Shown here one piece after another: positions 29,967 through 38,654 of a DNA stretch of 64,000 nucleotides. Source of the stretch: Rudaea cellulosilytica DSM 22992 (GTDB taxonomy: Bacteria; Pseudomonadota; Gammaproteobacteria; Xanthomonadales; Rhodanobacteraceae). The notes under the pieces are model-generated. The model saw only the letters and a program-made list of their open reading frames with translations. It had not been told where the DNA came from and did not search any database. The translations under genes were made by a program, and so were the position numbers. The DNA is taken from positions 124,001-188,000 of the forward strand of contig NZ_KB899242.1 of the NCBI RefSeq assembly GCF_000378125.1, given 5' to 3'. Position 1 is the stretch's first letter, and every line of letters starts with the position of its first letter.

Positions 29967-31820
29967 ATGCCCAAGCCCTATTCCGCATTTCGCTCTGTCG
30001 CCGCCGAACAATCGCGGCGCAAGGGCCTGGTCGGTGCGGCGCTGCTCGTGGTTTTCATGCTGATCCTGGCCGGCCTGCGCGGCCTCGCGCTCGTCGGCAT
30101 CGCCACCGGCTTGACCGACTGCGCGTGGTGCATGGGCGCGACCGCGATCCAGCAGGACGCGGGCATTCTCGCCCTGTTGCTTGCCTTCACCGGCTTGTCA
30201 CTGCTGAGCGCGCGTTACTGGCTGCAACTGCCGTGGCTGCTGCTCAGCGCGCTGCTGCTGCTCGCCTACGCGCTCGACGCGATCCTGCTCAAGACGCTGG
30301 TGCAACACCTCTACTGGCTCGACGTCGTCAAATTCGGCAAGGAGCTCGATGCGATCGGCCGTTTCGGCAACGTGCTGCTCGCTTCGAACACGGGCAAGCT
30401 CATGCTTGTCGGCGTGCTCGCCGGCATCGCAGTGCTCACGCTCGCCCTGTTGCCGCGGCCACGACGGCCGCGCCTCGCCCTCGCCTGCTTTGCCACTGCC
30501 GGCCTGTGCTTTCTCGTCGGACTGTGGAGCCCGATGACGATGAAGTACATCAACTACCCGCTGCTGCAGAACTTCATCGCCGCGAACCTCGCCGACAGCG
30601 TCGATCGCCACTACAGCGCGGCCTATGCCGACGCGCTGCGCAAGCAATACGTGCCGCCCGCGCCGATCTGCGAGGCGGGCCGCAGCCTGCGCCCGAACGT
30701 CATTGTCATCGCCGTCGAATCGCTGTCGATGTACCACAGCAAGCTGTTCGGCGGCGGCGACGACACGCCGCATCTCGATGCTATCGCGCGCGACAACGCG
30801 TATTTCCCCGACTTCATCGCCAACGGTTTCACCACCGACAGCGGGCTCATCGCGATGATCACCGGCAAGCCGCCGATCCCGACCCTCGGCCGCTACCAGA
30901 GCGCCGAAGCCTTCGCCGGATTCGAGAGTGCACAAGGCGCCCTGCCCGACATCGTGCATGCATATGGTTACACGACGCATTTCTTCACCACGGGCGACCT
31001 CGGTTTTCTCGACAAGACGAAATGGCTCAAGGGTCTCGGCTTCGATTCCTGGGAAGGCGCCGAGCAGCCGTTCTACAACGGCTGGAAGCGCCGTCATTTC
31101 AACGCGGCCGAGGACAAGGCGCTGTACCAGCGTTTCCTGCAGTGGCTCGATGCGCGCAAAGACGACTCTTCCCCGTGGCTGGCCTTCATCCTCACCGTGT
31201 CGACGCATCCGCCATTCGTCAATCCGGAGAACGAAAGCCTCGATGAAACCGGCGCGTTCCGCTACGCCGACAAACAGATCGGCATGCTCTACGACGAACT
31301 CGCCAAGCGCGATTTCTTCCGCAACGGCGTGTTGATGATTTCCGGGGATCATCGCAGCATGACGCCATTGTCCGCGACCGAGCTTGCACGCTTCGGCGAC
31401 AGTGCGCTCGCACGCACGCCCTTTGTCATTGCCACGCAACTGCCGATCACTCGAGGTGCAGTCGCCGGCAAATTCCAGCAGGCCGATATCGCGCCGTCGA
31501 TCGCCGAGTTGCTCGGCGACCGCGCCTGCCGCAAGATCGACCAGGGCACGTTTCTGAGCCAGCCGCCGCAGCCCGCGCAATACGTCGCCCATGCGCGCGG
31601 CGACCGTCGCAACCAGATCGACATCTACTTCGACGGCAAGCAGGCGGACCTCGTGCTGGCCGGCGATGAGTCGAACTGGATCGGGCCGAAGCCGGACAAC
31701 TGGAAGCAGATCATGGACAGCATCGCGCTCGACCGCATCGGCCGCGGCACCGCGGACGAGAACTTCCTCGATCTGATGATCAACGCGCGCGCGCCGCAGC
31801 CCGCGCCTTCATCGAACTGA
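29967..31820 (+). CDS. Membrane-anchored sulfatase/phosphoglycerol transferase-type protein (LtaS/OpgB family)
   Basis: A 617-residue inner-membrane protein. About five hydrophobic segments occupy residues 15-190, followed by a large periplasmic alkaline-phosphatase-superfamily domain. The metal and nucleophile motifs are NVIVIAVESLSMYHSKLFGG, FTTDSGLIAMITGKPP (catalytic Thr candidate) and MISGDHRSM. Relatives transfer phosphoglycerol or phosphoethanolamine to envelope glycans; the acceptor here is unknown. The start is uncertain: the frame opens at 29844, with ATG codons at 29913 and 29967; I prefer 29967 because AGG precedes it and the first membrane segment follows. It diverges from guaB. 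Confidence 0.85.
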   Translation: MPKPYSAFRSVAAEQSRRKGLVGAALLVVFMLILAGLRGLALVGIATGLTDCAWCMGATAIQQDAGILALLLAFTGLSLLSARYWLQLPWLLLSALLLLAYALDAILLKTLVQHLYWLDVVKFGKELDAIGRFGNVLLASNTGKLMLVGVLAGIAVLTLALLPRPRRPRLALACFATAGLCFLVGLWSPMTMKYINYPLLQNFIAANLADSVDRHYSAAYADALRKQYVPPAPICEAGRSLRPNVIVIAVESLSMYHSKLFGGGDDTPHLDAIARDNAYFPDFIANGFTTDSGLIAMITGKPPIPTLGRYQSAEAFAGFESAQGALPDIVHAYGYTTHFFTTGDLGFLDKTKWLKGLGFDSWEGAEQPFYNGWKRRHFNAAEDKALYQRFLQWLDARKDDSSPWLAFILTVSTHPPFVNPENESLDETGAFRYADKQIGMLYDELAKRDFFRNGVLMISGDHRSMTPLSATELARFGDSALARTPFVIATQLPITRGAVAGKFQQADIAPSIAELLGDRACRKIDQGTFLSQPPQPAQYVAHARGDRRNQIDIYFDGKQADLVLAGDESNWIGPKPDNWKQIMDSIALDRIGRGTADENFLDLMINARAPQPAPSSN

Positions 31821-31829
31821 TTCGTGGCG

Positions 31830-33107
31830 CTAGCGCACCAGCGCCAGGGAAAGCTCGGGCACGTAGGTGATGATCAGCACACACAGCATCAGCAACGCAT
31901 AGAACGGCAGGCAGGCGTGGATGATCGTCGTCGCCGGCTGATGGAAACGGGCGGCGGCGATGAAGATGTTCATCCCGGCCGGCGGCAGGAAGATGCCGAT
32001 CTGCAGGTTGGCAAGGAAGATGATGCCGAGGTGGGTCGGATCGACGCCGTAGTGGATCGCGATCGGCAGCACCAGCGGCACGAGGATGATGATCGCCGGG
32101 AAGCCTTCAAGCAGCATGCCGAACACGAGCAGGAACGCGTTGAGCACGAGCAGGAAGCCGAGCTTGCTCGTGATGCCGGCCTGCAGCCATGCGAACAGTT
32201 GTTCTGGCACGTCCGCGTCGATCAGCCAGTTGGTCAGTGCGAGCGAGAAGCCGAGCACGATGAGGATCGCGCCGACGAGCAGCATCGCCTCGCGGATCAC
32301 GCGCGGCAGTTCGACGAGTTTGATTTCGCGCCGGATCAGCACGGTGACGATGAGCACGTAGAGCGCCGTCGCCGCCGCGGCTTCGGACGGCGCGAGCTTG
32401 CCCGAAAACACGCCGGCGAGCACGAGTACCGGCAACGGCAATTCCCAACCGGCGTCCTTGACCGCCGCCCACAGCTCGCCCTTAGGCGCTTTCGACGGGC
32501 GCGGCAGGTCACGCGCTTGCCATGCGCTGTACACCGCCAGCACCGTGATCATCAGCAAGGTCGGCAACAGGCCCGCCTTGAACAAGGCATCGATCGCCAC
32601 CGGCGGCGTCGTGTGGAACTGCTGGGCGACGACGCCGTAGAGGATCAGCGGCATCGACGGCACGAGCAGCAAGCCGAGACTGCCCGATGCGGTCAACAGG
32701 CCAAGCGAAAAGCGCTCGCCGTATTGCGCCTGGCGCAGCGCCGGATAGAGCACGGCGCCGAGCGCGACGAGAGTGACGCCGGTCGCACCGGTAAACGCGG
32801 TGAAGAACGCACAGGCGCAGATCGAGACGATCGCCAAACCACCCGGCAACCAGCCTACGAGCGCGTTGGAAAGTCGCACGAGGCGGCGCGGTGCCTGGCT
32901 TTCCGCGAGCAGGTAGCCGGCCAGCGTGAACAGCGGAATCGCGATCAATGCCGGCATGTCGGCGAGGCGATAGAACTCGATCGCGACCGCCGTGCCCGGC
33001 TGGCCCGACGCAGAAAAGCCGAGCAGTGCGATCGCCGCGATCAGCACGAACAGCGGCGCGCCGAGCGCGGCGAGAATGACCAGAACACCGGCGATCAACC
33101 AGATCAT
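31830..33107 (-). CDS. dctM: TRAP transporter large permease DctM
   Basis: A 425-residue, roughly 12-segment membrane subunit that carries out sodium-coupled transport in tripartite TRAP systems. It shows GAPLFVLIAAIALLGF, IAIPLFTLAGYLLAES, TAFTGATGVTLVALGAVLYPAL and the late ILVPLVLPIAIHYGVDPTHLGI, all family features. Its start overlaps the dctQ stop (ATGA, 33104-33107). The sulfatase gene converges 9 bases beyond its stop with no terminator between. Confidence 0.95.
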   Translation of the reverse strand: MIWLIAGVLVILAALGAPLFVLIAAIALLGFSASGQPGTAVAIEFYRLADMPALIAIPLFTLAGYLLAESQAPRRLVRLSNALVGWLPGGLAIVSICACAFFTAFTGATGVTLVALGAVLYPALRQAQYGERFSLGLLTASGSLGLLLVPSMPLILYGVVAQQFHTTPPVAIDALFKAGLLPTLLMITVLAVYSAWQARDLPRPSKAPKGELWAAVKDAGWELPLPVLVLAGVFSGKLAPSEAAAATALYVLIVTVLIRREIKLVELPRVIREAMLLVGAILIVLGFSLALTNWLIDADVPEQLFAWLQAGITSKLGFLLVLNAFLLVFGMLLEGFPAIIILVPLVLPIAIHYGVDPTHLGIIFLANLQIGIFLPPAGMNIFIAAARFHQPATTIIHACLPFYALLMLCVLIITYVPELSLALVR

Positions 33108-33643
33108 CGCGCCGGCCCTTCATCGCCGGCGTCAACGCGGCCGGCGTCATGCAGCAATTCGGGCGCGGACAATCCCGGTACGTGTGACGGTGTAGCGAAG
33201 GCGCGCAACACGAATCGCACGGCCATCAAACCGAAGCCTATCGGCAGGATGCTTTCGAGCAACCAGTTTGGCACGCCGAATTCCGATTTTGCGCCGCCAT
33301 CGAGATCGACGCCAACTAGACCACATCCGTACCACGCCAGCGCCGCGCAAATTCCGGCGGCGGACAATAACGTCAGCACGCGCGCCGCGCGTTGCGCAGC
33401 GGAAGGCAGAAAGCGTTGCAGCACGTCTACGGCGATATGCTTGTCGTCGCGCACCGCGGCGAGCGCACCGAGCATCGCTGTCCATACGACCAGCGTGCGC
33501 AGGAACGGATCGGCCCAGGAGAAGCCGCCGCCGAATGCATTGCGCATGAAAATCTGCGCACCGGCCAGGGCGACAAGGACCAGCACGAGAACGGTCAGAA
33601 CACCGTTCTCGATGCGGTGTAGCCAGCGCACCCAGCTCGTCAC
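33104..33643 (-). CDS. dctQ: TRAP transporter small permease DctQ
   Basis: A 179-residue, four-segment membrane subunit: WLHRIENGVLTVLVLVLVAL, IFMRNAFGGGFSWADPFLRT, AVRDDKHIAVDVLQRFLP and the WLLESILPIGFGLMAVRF end are DctQ hallmarks. The GTG at 33643 overlaps the dctP stop (GTGA, 33640-33643) and its own stop overlaps dctM, so translation of all three is coupled. The open frame upstream to 33991 is a shadow of dctP. Confidence 0.93.
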   Translation of the reverse strand: MTSWVRWLHRIENGVLTVLVLVLVALAGAQIFMRNAFGGGFSWADPFLRTLVVWTAMLGALAAVRDDKHIAVDVLQRFLPSAAQRAARVLTLLSAAGICAALAWYGCGLVGVDLDGGAKSEFGVPNWLLESILPIGFGLMAVRFVLRAFATPSHVPGLSAPELLHDAGRVDAGDEGPAR

Positions 33644-34626
33644 TTGCGCGCTTCGTCGAGCGCCTTGTTCACCGCGGCAGCAAGCTCGGGCGAAATACCG
33701 CCCACGCCGGTCAGATTCTTGCGCGCGTCGGCGCCGATCGAATCCCAGTCCTTGCGCTGCTCTGCGTTCTGCGGTGTGATTGCCACGCCCTGCCCCTGCA
33801 GCGCCGTGCGCGCTTGAGCGTTGTCCGTGCGCGCGCCCTTCTCGATGCGCGCGAACGCGGCGCCGACTTCGTCGTCGAGCACCTTCCGGTCTTCGGCGCT
33901 GAGCGCGTCGTAGGCCTTCTTGTCGATCGCGAGATAGCCCATGACGTACATCAGCGGCAGGTCGAGCATGTGCTTGACCTTGGTGTGCCACTGGAATGCG
34001 ATCGCACCGGCCGTCGTGCTCGCGGCCGCATCGATGAGGCCGGTCTGCAGGCTCGTGTAGACGTCGGCAATCGGCAGCGGAATCGGGGTCACGCCGGCCG
34101 CCTTGAACGCGATCTCGGCGACGCGATCACCCTGCGGCACCCACACCTTCGCCGCCTTGAGCGTGTCCTTGTCGTGGATGTCGTTGACGCTGAACAGGTA
34201 GGCGAAGCCGCCGCCGGCCATGCCCGGCACGACGAAGCCGGCCTTCTCGAAGCTCGCCTTGAGCTGCGCGTCGATCTTGGCGCGCACCTTGTCGACTTCA
34301 TCCTCGCTGCGGAACTGGAACGGCTGGCTGTAGACGTTCGCGTCCGGCGTGATCGACGCGGCTTCGCCGCCGGTGAACGCCGCGCCCTGCAGCTGACCGA
34401 TTTTGATCTTGCGCAATACGGTTGCGTTGTCGCCCATCACGCCGCCGGGATAGAACTTGATCTCGACCCGGTCGGACGTCTTCGTCTTCACCGCCTCGGC
34501 GGCGGCGCGCATTTCCTTCATCCACGCCGTGCCGTCGGGCGCGATCGTCGCGATCTTGATCGGCGCGGCGTTCGCCAGCGTGCAGGCAAGGGAAAGGATC
34601 GATGCGAACAATGCAGTCTTTTTCAT
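33640..34626 (-). CDS. dctP: TRAP transporter substrate-binding protein DctP
   Basis: A 328-residue periplasmic receptor with signal peptide (MKKTALFASILSLACTLANA) and the DctP pattern: IKIATIAPDGTAWMKEM, VEIKFYPGGVMGDNATVLRK, VYTSLQTGLIDAAASTT and MLDLPLMYVMGYLAI. An Arg at the expected carboxylate position (RKIKIGQLQG region) suggests an organic acid ligand, but the substrate is unknown. The ATG at 34626 follows AAAGGT. It lies between tatT and dctQ in one unit. Confidence 0.95.
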   Translation of the reverse strand: MKKTALFASILSLACTLANAAPIKIATIAPDGTAWMKEMRAAAEAVKTKTSDRVEIKFYPGGVMGDNATVLRKIKIGQLQGAAFTGGEAASITPDANVYSQPFQFRSEDEVDKVRAKIDAQLKASFEKAGFVVPGMAGGGFAYLFSVNDIHDKDTLKAAKVWVPQGDRVAEIAFKAAGVTPIPLPIADVYTSLQTGLIDAAASTTAGAIAFQWHTKVKHMLDLPLMYVMGYLAIDKKAYDALSAEDRKVLDDEVGAAFARIEKGARTDNAQARTALQGQGVAITPQNAEQRKDWDSIGADARKNLTGVGGISPELAAAVNKALDEARK

Positions 34627-34699
34627 TTGTGTACCTTTATACGTGCGCTCATGCATGAGCGCGATGATCACGAGCAGCCGTCCTGGCTGCGCTTGTCGA

Positions 34700-35563
34700 T
34701 TAAAAGAAATCCTTGCCGGACGCGAGCAATGCTTTCGCCTTCTTCTTCGCCAGCGTATTGATCAAGGTCAACCGCGGTGCCACGGGGTCGGCTGCGAGCA
34801 CCTCGTTGAGCAGTTTGTCGTGCAGGGCCTGATCGAACACGAGGCGCGCGTAAAACTGCGCGTAGAGCACGCGCACCATCTGGTTTTTCCCGCCCGACAG
34901 CTCCAACGCCTTGTCGAACCAGGCCTTGCCCTCGTCGGGCTTGCCACCGAGCGAGGCAGGTCGGATCGAATTAACCACGCCGAGATAGAGCGCCGAGCCG
35001 CCGTCGTCGTAGTTGGCATCGATCGCATCGCAGCGCAGGAGCAGCGCCTGCAGCTTGGGCAGGTCGGCGATTGCGTTCCAGTCGCCCGTGTTGACCTGGA
35101 TCCGCCCGGCCCAGGCCGCGGCGAAACCGTACAGCGTCGCGATGTCCTTCGCGTCGGCCTGCTTCAGCACCGCATCGAATTTTTCGTAAGGTACGTCGAG
35201 CGCTTCGCACAGTGGTTTTTCGTTCAGGCACAGCGCGCGCCGGGCATAGCCGTAGGCACGCCCCGCCATTTTCTGCGCGCGCTCGTTGTCGTCGACGAAG
35301 CCGCCTGCATAGGCACCATAGAGTTTGGCACCCGCAAGCAAAATGCCGGGATTCTGCGGATCCCCTTCGATCAAGCCGTCGATCAGCAACAGATACGCTG
35401 GCACCCCGTCGTGCGCCGTCGCGACATCGTCCTGGCCCAGGATCGCCGAGGTGAGGTTGTCGCTGAACTGGGTAGTCGCACGGCGCATGACGCTGCCGCA
35501 GGCGGTAGCCAGACAGGCAGCGAGCAGCAGCGCAAAGCGAAATTGCTTGAGGTCGATCGACAT
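34700..35563 (-). CDS. tatT: TRAP-associated periplasmic TPR lipoprotein TatT
   Basis: A 287-residue protein with a lipoprotein signal (lipobox LATAC, Cys22), followed by helical TPR-like repeats: IDGLIEGDPQNPGILLAGAKLYGAY, ARRALCLNEKPLCEAL, AIDANYDDGGSALYLGVV and KAWFDKALELSGGKNQM. It matches the TatT component known from the Treponema pallidum TatT-TatP pair, in which a trimeric TPR lipoprotein docks the DctP receptor. It lies directly upstream of dctP (74-base gap) as in other TatPT-TRAP loci. The ligand may be hydrophobic, as proposed for the family. Confidence 0.88.
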   Translation of the reverse strand: MSIDLKQFRFALLLAACLATACGSVMRRATTQFSDNLTSAILGQDDVATAHDGVPAYLLLIDGLIEGDPQNPGILLAGAKLYGAYAGGFVDDNERAQKMAGRAYGYARRALCLNEKPLCEALDVPYEKFDAVLKQADAKDIATLYGFAAAWAGRIQVNTGDWNAIADLPKLQALLLRCDAIDANYDDGGSALYLGVVNSIRPASLGGKPDEGKAWFDKALELSGGKNQMVRVLYAQFYARLVFDQALHDKLLNEVLAADPVAPRLTLINTLAKKKAKALLASGKDFF

Positions 35564-35649
35564 ACGAGGAACGTTTGCGGCCGGACCGTGAATTTTAACG
35601 CATGCGTGTGACCGGCCGGGATGGCCACCGCGGCGGCGTTATCGGGGAT

Positions 35650-36510
35650 TCAGTTGCCCTGATCCGCGGCGCGCGCAGCTTCGAGCGTGTTCTGCATCAA
35701 CGTTGCTACCGTCATCGGCCCGACTCCGCCCGGCACCGGCGTGATCCATGAGGCGCGCTCGGCGGCAGCGGCGAATTCGACGTCACCGACCAGGCGACCG
35801 TCCTCGAGCCGGTTGATGCCGACATCGATCACGATCGCGCCGGGCTTGACCCATTCGCCTTTGACCAGGCCGGGACGCCCGACGGCGACAGCGAGAATGT
35901 CTGCCGAGCCGATGACCGCGGGCAGGTCGCGCGTGAACTTGTGGCAGGTCGTGGTCGTGCAGCCGGCCAGCAGCAATTCGAGCGCCAGCGGCCGGCCGAC
36001 GTGATTCGACACGCCGACCACGACCGCGTTCTGCCCGCGCACCGGTCGGTCGGTGTTGGCAAGCAGGGTCATCACGCCCTTCGACGTGCACGGGCGCAGG
36101 CCGCGTTGGCGCAGCGTAAGGCGGCCGATGTTTTCCGGGTGGAAGCCATCCACGTCCTTGCGCGGGTCGATGCGGTTGACGATGGCATTTGCATCGATCT
36201 GCGCCGGCAGCGGCAGCTGCACGAGGATGCCGTGCACCTGCGGATCGGCATTCAATGTGTCGATCAGCGCGACGAGTTCAGCTTGCGTCGTCGCCGTCGG
36301 CAGGTCGAAATCGCGCGAATGGAAGCCCGCATGCTTGCAGGCGCGGCGCTTGTTGCGCACGTAGACGCTCGACGCTGCATCGTCGCCGACGAGCACGACG
36401 GCAATGCCCGGCACGCTCAGCCTCAGTGCGCGGCGTTGTTCGACCTCGGCGCGCAAGTCGTCGAGCAAGCGGTCGGCGATGCGTTTGCCGTCGAGTATCT
36501 TCGCGCTCAT
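35650..36510 (-). CDS. folD: Bifunctional methylenetetrahydrofolate dehydrogenase/cyclohydrolase FolD
   Basis: Interconverts 5,10-methylene-, methenyl- and 10-formyl-tetrahydrofolate. The 286-residue product has [15 protein letters not shown] with the catalytic Lys, [33 protein letters not shown] and [15 protein letters not shown] start at the ATG of [15 protein letters not shown] (36510), which gives the normal length; the frame is open to 36570. A good promoter lies at 36542-36570. Confidence 0.96.
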   Translation of the reverse strand: MSAKILDGKRIADRLLDDLRAEVEQRRALRLSVPGIAVVLVGDDAASSVYVRNKRRACKHAGFHSRDFDLPTATTQAELVALIDTLNADPQVHGILVQLPLPAQIDANAIVNRIDPRKDVDGFHPENIGRLTLRQRGLRPCTSKGVMTLLANTDRPVRGQNAVVVGVSNHVGRPLALELLLAGCTTTTCHKFTRDLPAVIGSADILAVAVGRPGLVKGEWVKPGAIVIDVGINRLEDGRLVGDVEFAAAAERASWITPVPGGVGPMTVATLMQNTLEAARAADQGN

Positions 36511-36541
36511 GCGTTTTCTGTGGACCCGTTCAAAGATGCGC

Positions 36542-36570
36542 ATTATCGCGGTTGGCCGGGCGCGGCTCAA
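36542..36570 (-). promoter_or_regulatory. Probable folD promoter
   Basis: On the reverse strand TTGAGC (36570-36565) and GATAAT (36547-36542) are separated by 17 bases, 4/6 and 5/6 matches to the sigma-70 hexamers. Transcription would start near 36535, about 25 bases before the folD ATG. The region is shared with the divergent DUF1244 gene. Confidence 0.65.
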
Positions 36571-36606
36571 ATAGCGCTACCATGGAACGCGCAGCAGGAG
36601 AATGCC

Positions 36607-36906
36607 ATGTCCACTTCACAGATCGAACTCGAAGCCGCCACTTTCCGCCGCCTGCTCCGGCATCTCAATGAAAAACGCCCCGATGTGCAGAACATCGATC
36701 TGATGACGCTTGCCGGCTTCTGCCGCAACTGTCTTGCCGACTGGTACCGCGAAGCCGCCGCCGAACGCGGCATCGAGCTGAGCAAGGAAGCCGCGCGCGC
36801 GCAGGTTTATGGCGAGCCGTTCGAGCAATGGAAGGCGAAGCATCAAAAGCCGGCCAGCGCCGAACAACTCGCCGCTTTCGAGCGCGCGCAGCGCGAGGCG
36901 CACTGA
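36607..36906 (+). CDS. DUF1244 protein
   Basis: A 99-residue protein of the DUF1244 family, small and helical with unknown function. The block LAGFCRNCLADWYREAA with its CxxC pair is the family signature, and VYGEPFEQWKAKHQ follows it. The ATG at 36607 is preceded by CAGGAGAA. The CxxC could bind metal or be redox active, but this is unproven. The GNAT gene begins just 2 bases beyond the stop, so the two are likely co-transcribed. Confidence 0.87.
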   Translation: MSTSQIELEAATFRRLLRHLNEKRPDVQNIDLMTLAGFCRNCLADWYREAAAERGIELSKEAARAQVYGEPFEQWKAKHQKPASAEQLAAFERAQREAH

Positions 36907-36908
36907 GC

Positions 36909-37487
36909 GTGGACAGCATTGATCCAGGCATGCTGCCGACCGAACGCGAGAGCAACGGCATCTCGATCCGCAAATACCAGCCCGGGGACAGCTCGGCAAT
37001 CGTTGAAGCCGTGCAGGAGTCGGTCGCGACCGTCGGCGCCTGGCTGGACTGGTGCGGTAGCGGCTACGGCCCCGCCGAAGCGGACGCGTGGATCGCGCAT
37101 GCAATCTCGGCCTGGGACAAGGCGGAGATGTTCGCGTTCGCCGTGGTCGATGCGACCAGCGGCGACTATCTCGGAGGCGTCGGCGTCAACCAGATCGACC
37201 AAGACAACCATTCGGCCAACCTCGGCTACTGGGTCCGCCAATCGTACGAGAGTCGCGGTGTCGGCACGCAGGCGGCGCGCCTGGCAGTCGGCTACGCATT
37301 CGAGTTGCTCAAGCTTAGCCGCATCGAAATCGTCTGTGCGGCCATGAACCGACCGAGCCGCCGCGTCGCAGAAAAGACCGGCGCGCGTTTCGAAGGCTTG
37401 CAGAGTGGGCGGCTCAGCGTGCACGGCCGAGCGCTCGATGCGGCGGTCTACTCGATCACGGCACCAGCGGCGCGCCGCCACGCCTGA
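36909..37487 (+). CDS. GNAT-family N-acetyltransferase (RimJ/RimL type)
   Basis: A 192-residue acetyl-CoA-dependent acetyltransferase of the RimJ/RimL-like group. It has SIRKYQPGDSSAIVEAVQES, FAVVDATSGDYLGGVGVNQI, LGYWVRQSYESRGVGTQAARL (the acetyl-CoA loop, with R-G-V-G-T) and VCAAMNRPSRRVAEKTGARFEG. The acceptor is unknown. I use the GTG at 36909, immediately after the DUF1244 gene; the ATG at 36930 is also possible but has poorly spaced AGG. It converges on moeB. Confidence 0.87.
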   Translation: MDSIDPGMLPTERESNGISIRKYQPGDSSAIVEAVQESVATVGAWLDWCGSGYGPAEADAWIAHAISAWDKAEMFAFAVVDATSGDYLGGVGVNQIDQDNHSANLGYWVRQSYESRGVGTQAARLAVGYAFELLKLSRIEIVCAAMNRPSRRVAEKTGARFEGLQSGRLSVHGRALDAAVYSITAPAARRHA

Positions 37488-37492
37488 TCCGA

Positions 37493-38623
37493 TCAGGTAG
37501 GCGATGCGCAGATCTGCGCGACATCCTCGTAGCCGCTGAACACGGCGTCCTCGCCGCAGCCCGGGCACTGCGCGTCGCGCGGCAGGCGCAGTTCGCGGAA
37601 CGTTGCGGCGAGCGCGTCGTAGCACAGCAGGCGGCCAACCAGCGGCGCGCCGATGCCGAGCACGAGCTTGATCGCTTCGGTCGCCTGGAGCAGACCGATC
37701 GTGCCGGGCAGCACGCCGAGCACGCCGGCTTCGGCGCAGTTCGGTGCGTCCTCGGCTGCGGGCGGCTCGGGAAACAGGCAGCGATAGCATGGCGATTTCG
37801 CATCGCGCGCATCGAACACGCTGACCTGGCCGGTGAAGCGATGCACCGCACCGTAGACGAGCGGAATCTTCAGCTCTCGGCATGCCGCGCTGAGCAGATA
37901 GCGCGTCGGGAAATTGTCGGCGCCGTCGATCACGACGTCGTGATCGCGGATCAGGTCCTCGACATTCGCCGCGGCCAAGCGCGCGCGTCGCGTGCGCAGT
38001 TCGATCGACGGATTGAGCGCGGCCAGGGCGATGCGCGCCGACTCGGTCTTGGCCACACCGACGCGCGCGTCGGTGTGCAGGATCTGGCGCTGCAGATTCG
38101 ATTTGTCGACGACGTCATCGTCGATCAGGGTCATATGGCCGACGCCGGCCGCGGCGAGGTAGAACGCCGCAGGCGAGCCGAGTCCACCGGCGCCGATGAG
38201 TGCAATGCGCGCCTGCCCGAGACGGCCCTGCCCGACCACGCCGACTTCGGGCAACAGGAGATGGCGCGAATAGCGCTCCAGCGCCTCGGCACCGAGGCCA
38301 CCTTCGGTGAGCGGCAAGCCTTCGGCATTCCAGCGCAGGAAGCCGCCAGTCACCGAAGCGAGCTGGGTGTAACCGAGGTCGCGCAATGTCTGCGCGGCGC
38401 GCAGCGAGCGCTTGCCACTTGCGCAGATCGTCAGGATCTCGCGATCGCGGCGCGACTCGATCGCGGCGATGCGTTCGCCGACCGCGCCCAAAGGCAGGCC
38501 GATCGCACCCGCCGGCATCCCGCCCGCACGCTCGTCGTCTTCGCGCACGTCGATCAGCAACGCGCCGCGCGCCTGTCGCGCCGCCGCGTCGCCGGGAGTG
38601 ATTTCATCGATGCCGTCGATCAT
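37493..38623 (-). CDS. moeB: Rhodanese-MoeB fusion: molybdopterin synthase adenylyltransferase
   Basis: The 376-residue product joins an N-terminal rhodanese domain (residues about 1-105; LLIDVREDDERAGGMPAGAI and the active-site loop ICASGKRS) to a ThiF/MoeB domain (residues about 115-376). The second domain has the nucleotide-binding IALIGAGGLGSPAAFYLAAAG, DDDVVDKSNLQRQIL and a zinc site with CPGCGED. MoeB adenylates the MoaD C-terminus so it can receive sulfur; rhodanese fusions can supply the sulfur, as in eukaryotic MOCS3, though there the order is reversed. It follows moeA and mobA in the same direction. Confidence 0.92.
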   Translation of the reverse strand: MIDGIDEITPGDAAARQARGALLIDVREDDERAGGMPAGAIGLPLGAVGERIAAIESRRDREILTICASGKRSLRAAQTLRDLGYTQLASVTGGFLRWNAEGLPLTEGGLGAEALERYSRHLLLPEVGVVGQGRLGQARIALIGAGGLGSPAAFYLAAAGVGHMTLIDDDVVDKSNLQRQILHTDARVGVAKTESARIALAALNPSIELRTRRARLAAANVEDLIRDHDVVIDGADNFPTRYLLSAACRELKIPLVYGAVHRFTGQVSVFDARDAKSPCYRCLFPEPPAAEDAPNCAEAGVLGVLPGTIGLLQATEAIKLVLGIGAPLVGRLLCYDALAATFRELRLPRDAQCPGCGEDAVFSGYEDVAQICASPT

Positions 38624-38654
38624 GGTCGGGATATGCGCTTGGCTTCGTTGCGGT

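Noticed and set aside
31824-33779. 651-codon forward frame over the TRAP genes
   Set aside because: Antisense shadow rich in Arg/His/Gln/Asp; dctM, dctQ and dctP on the other strand have clear families.
35590-35650. GGCC-GGGAT-GGCC as another GTCCNT-family hairpin
   Set aside because: The loop does not match GTCCNT in either orientation.
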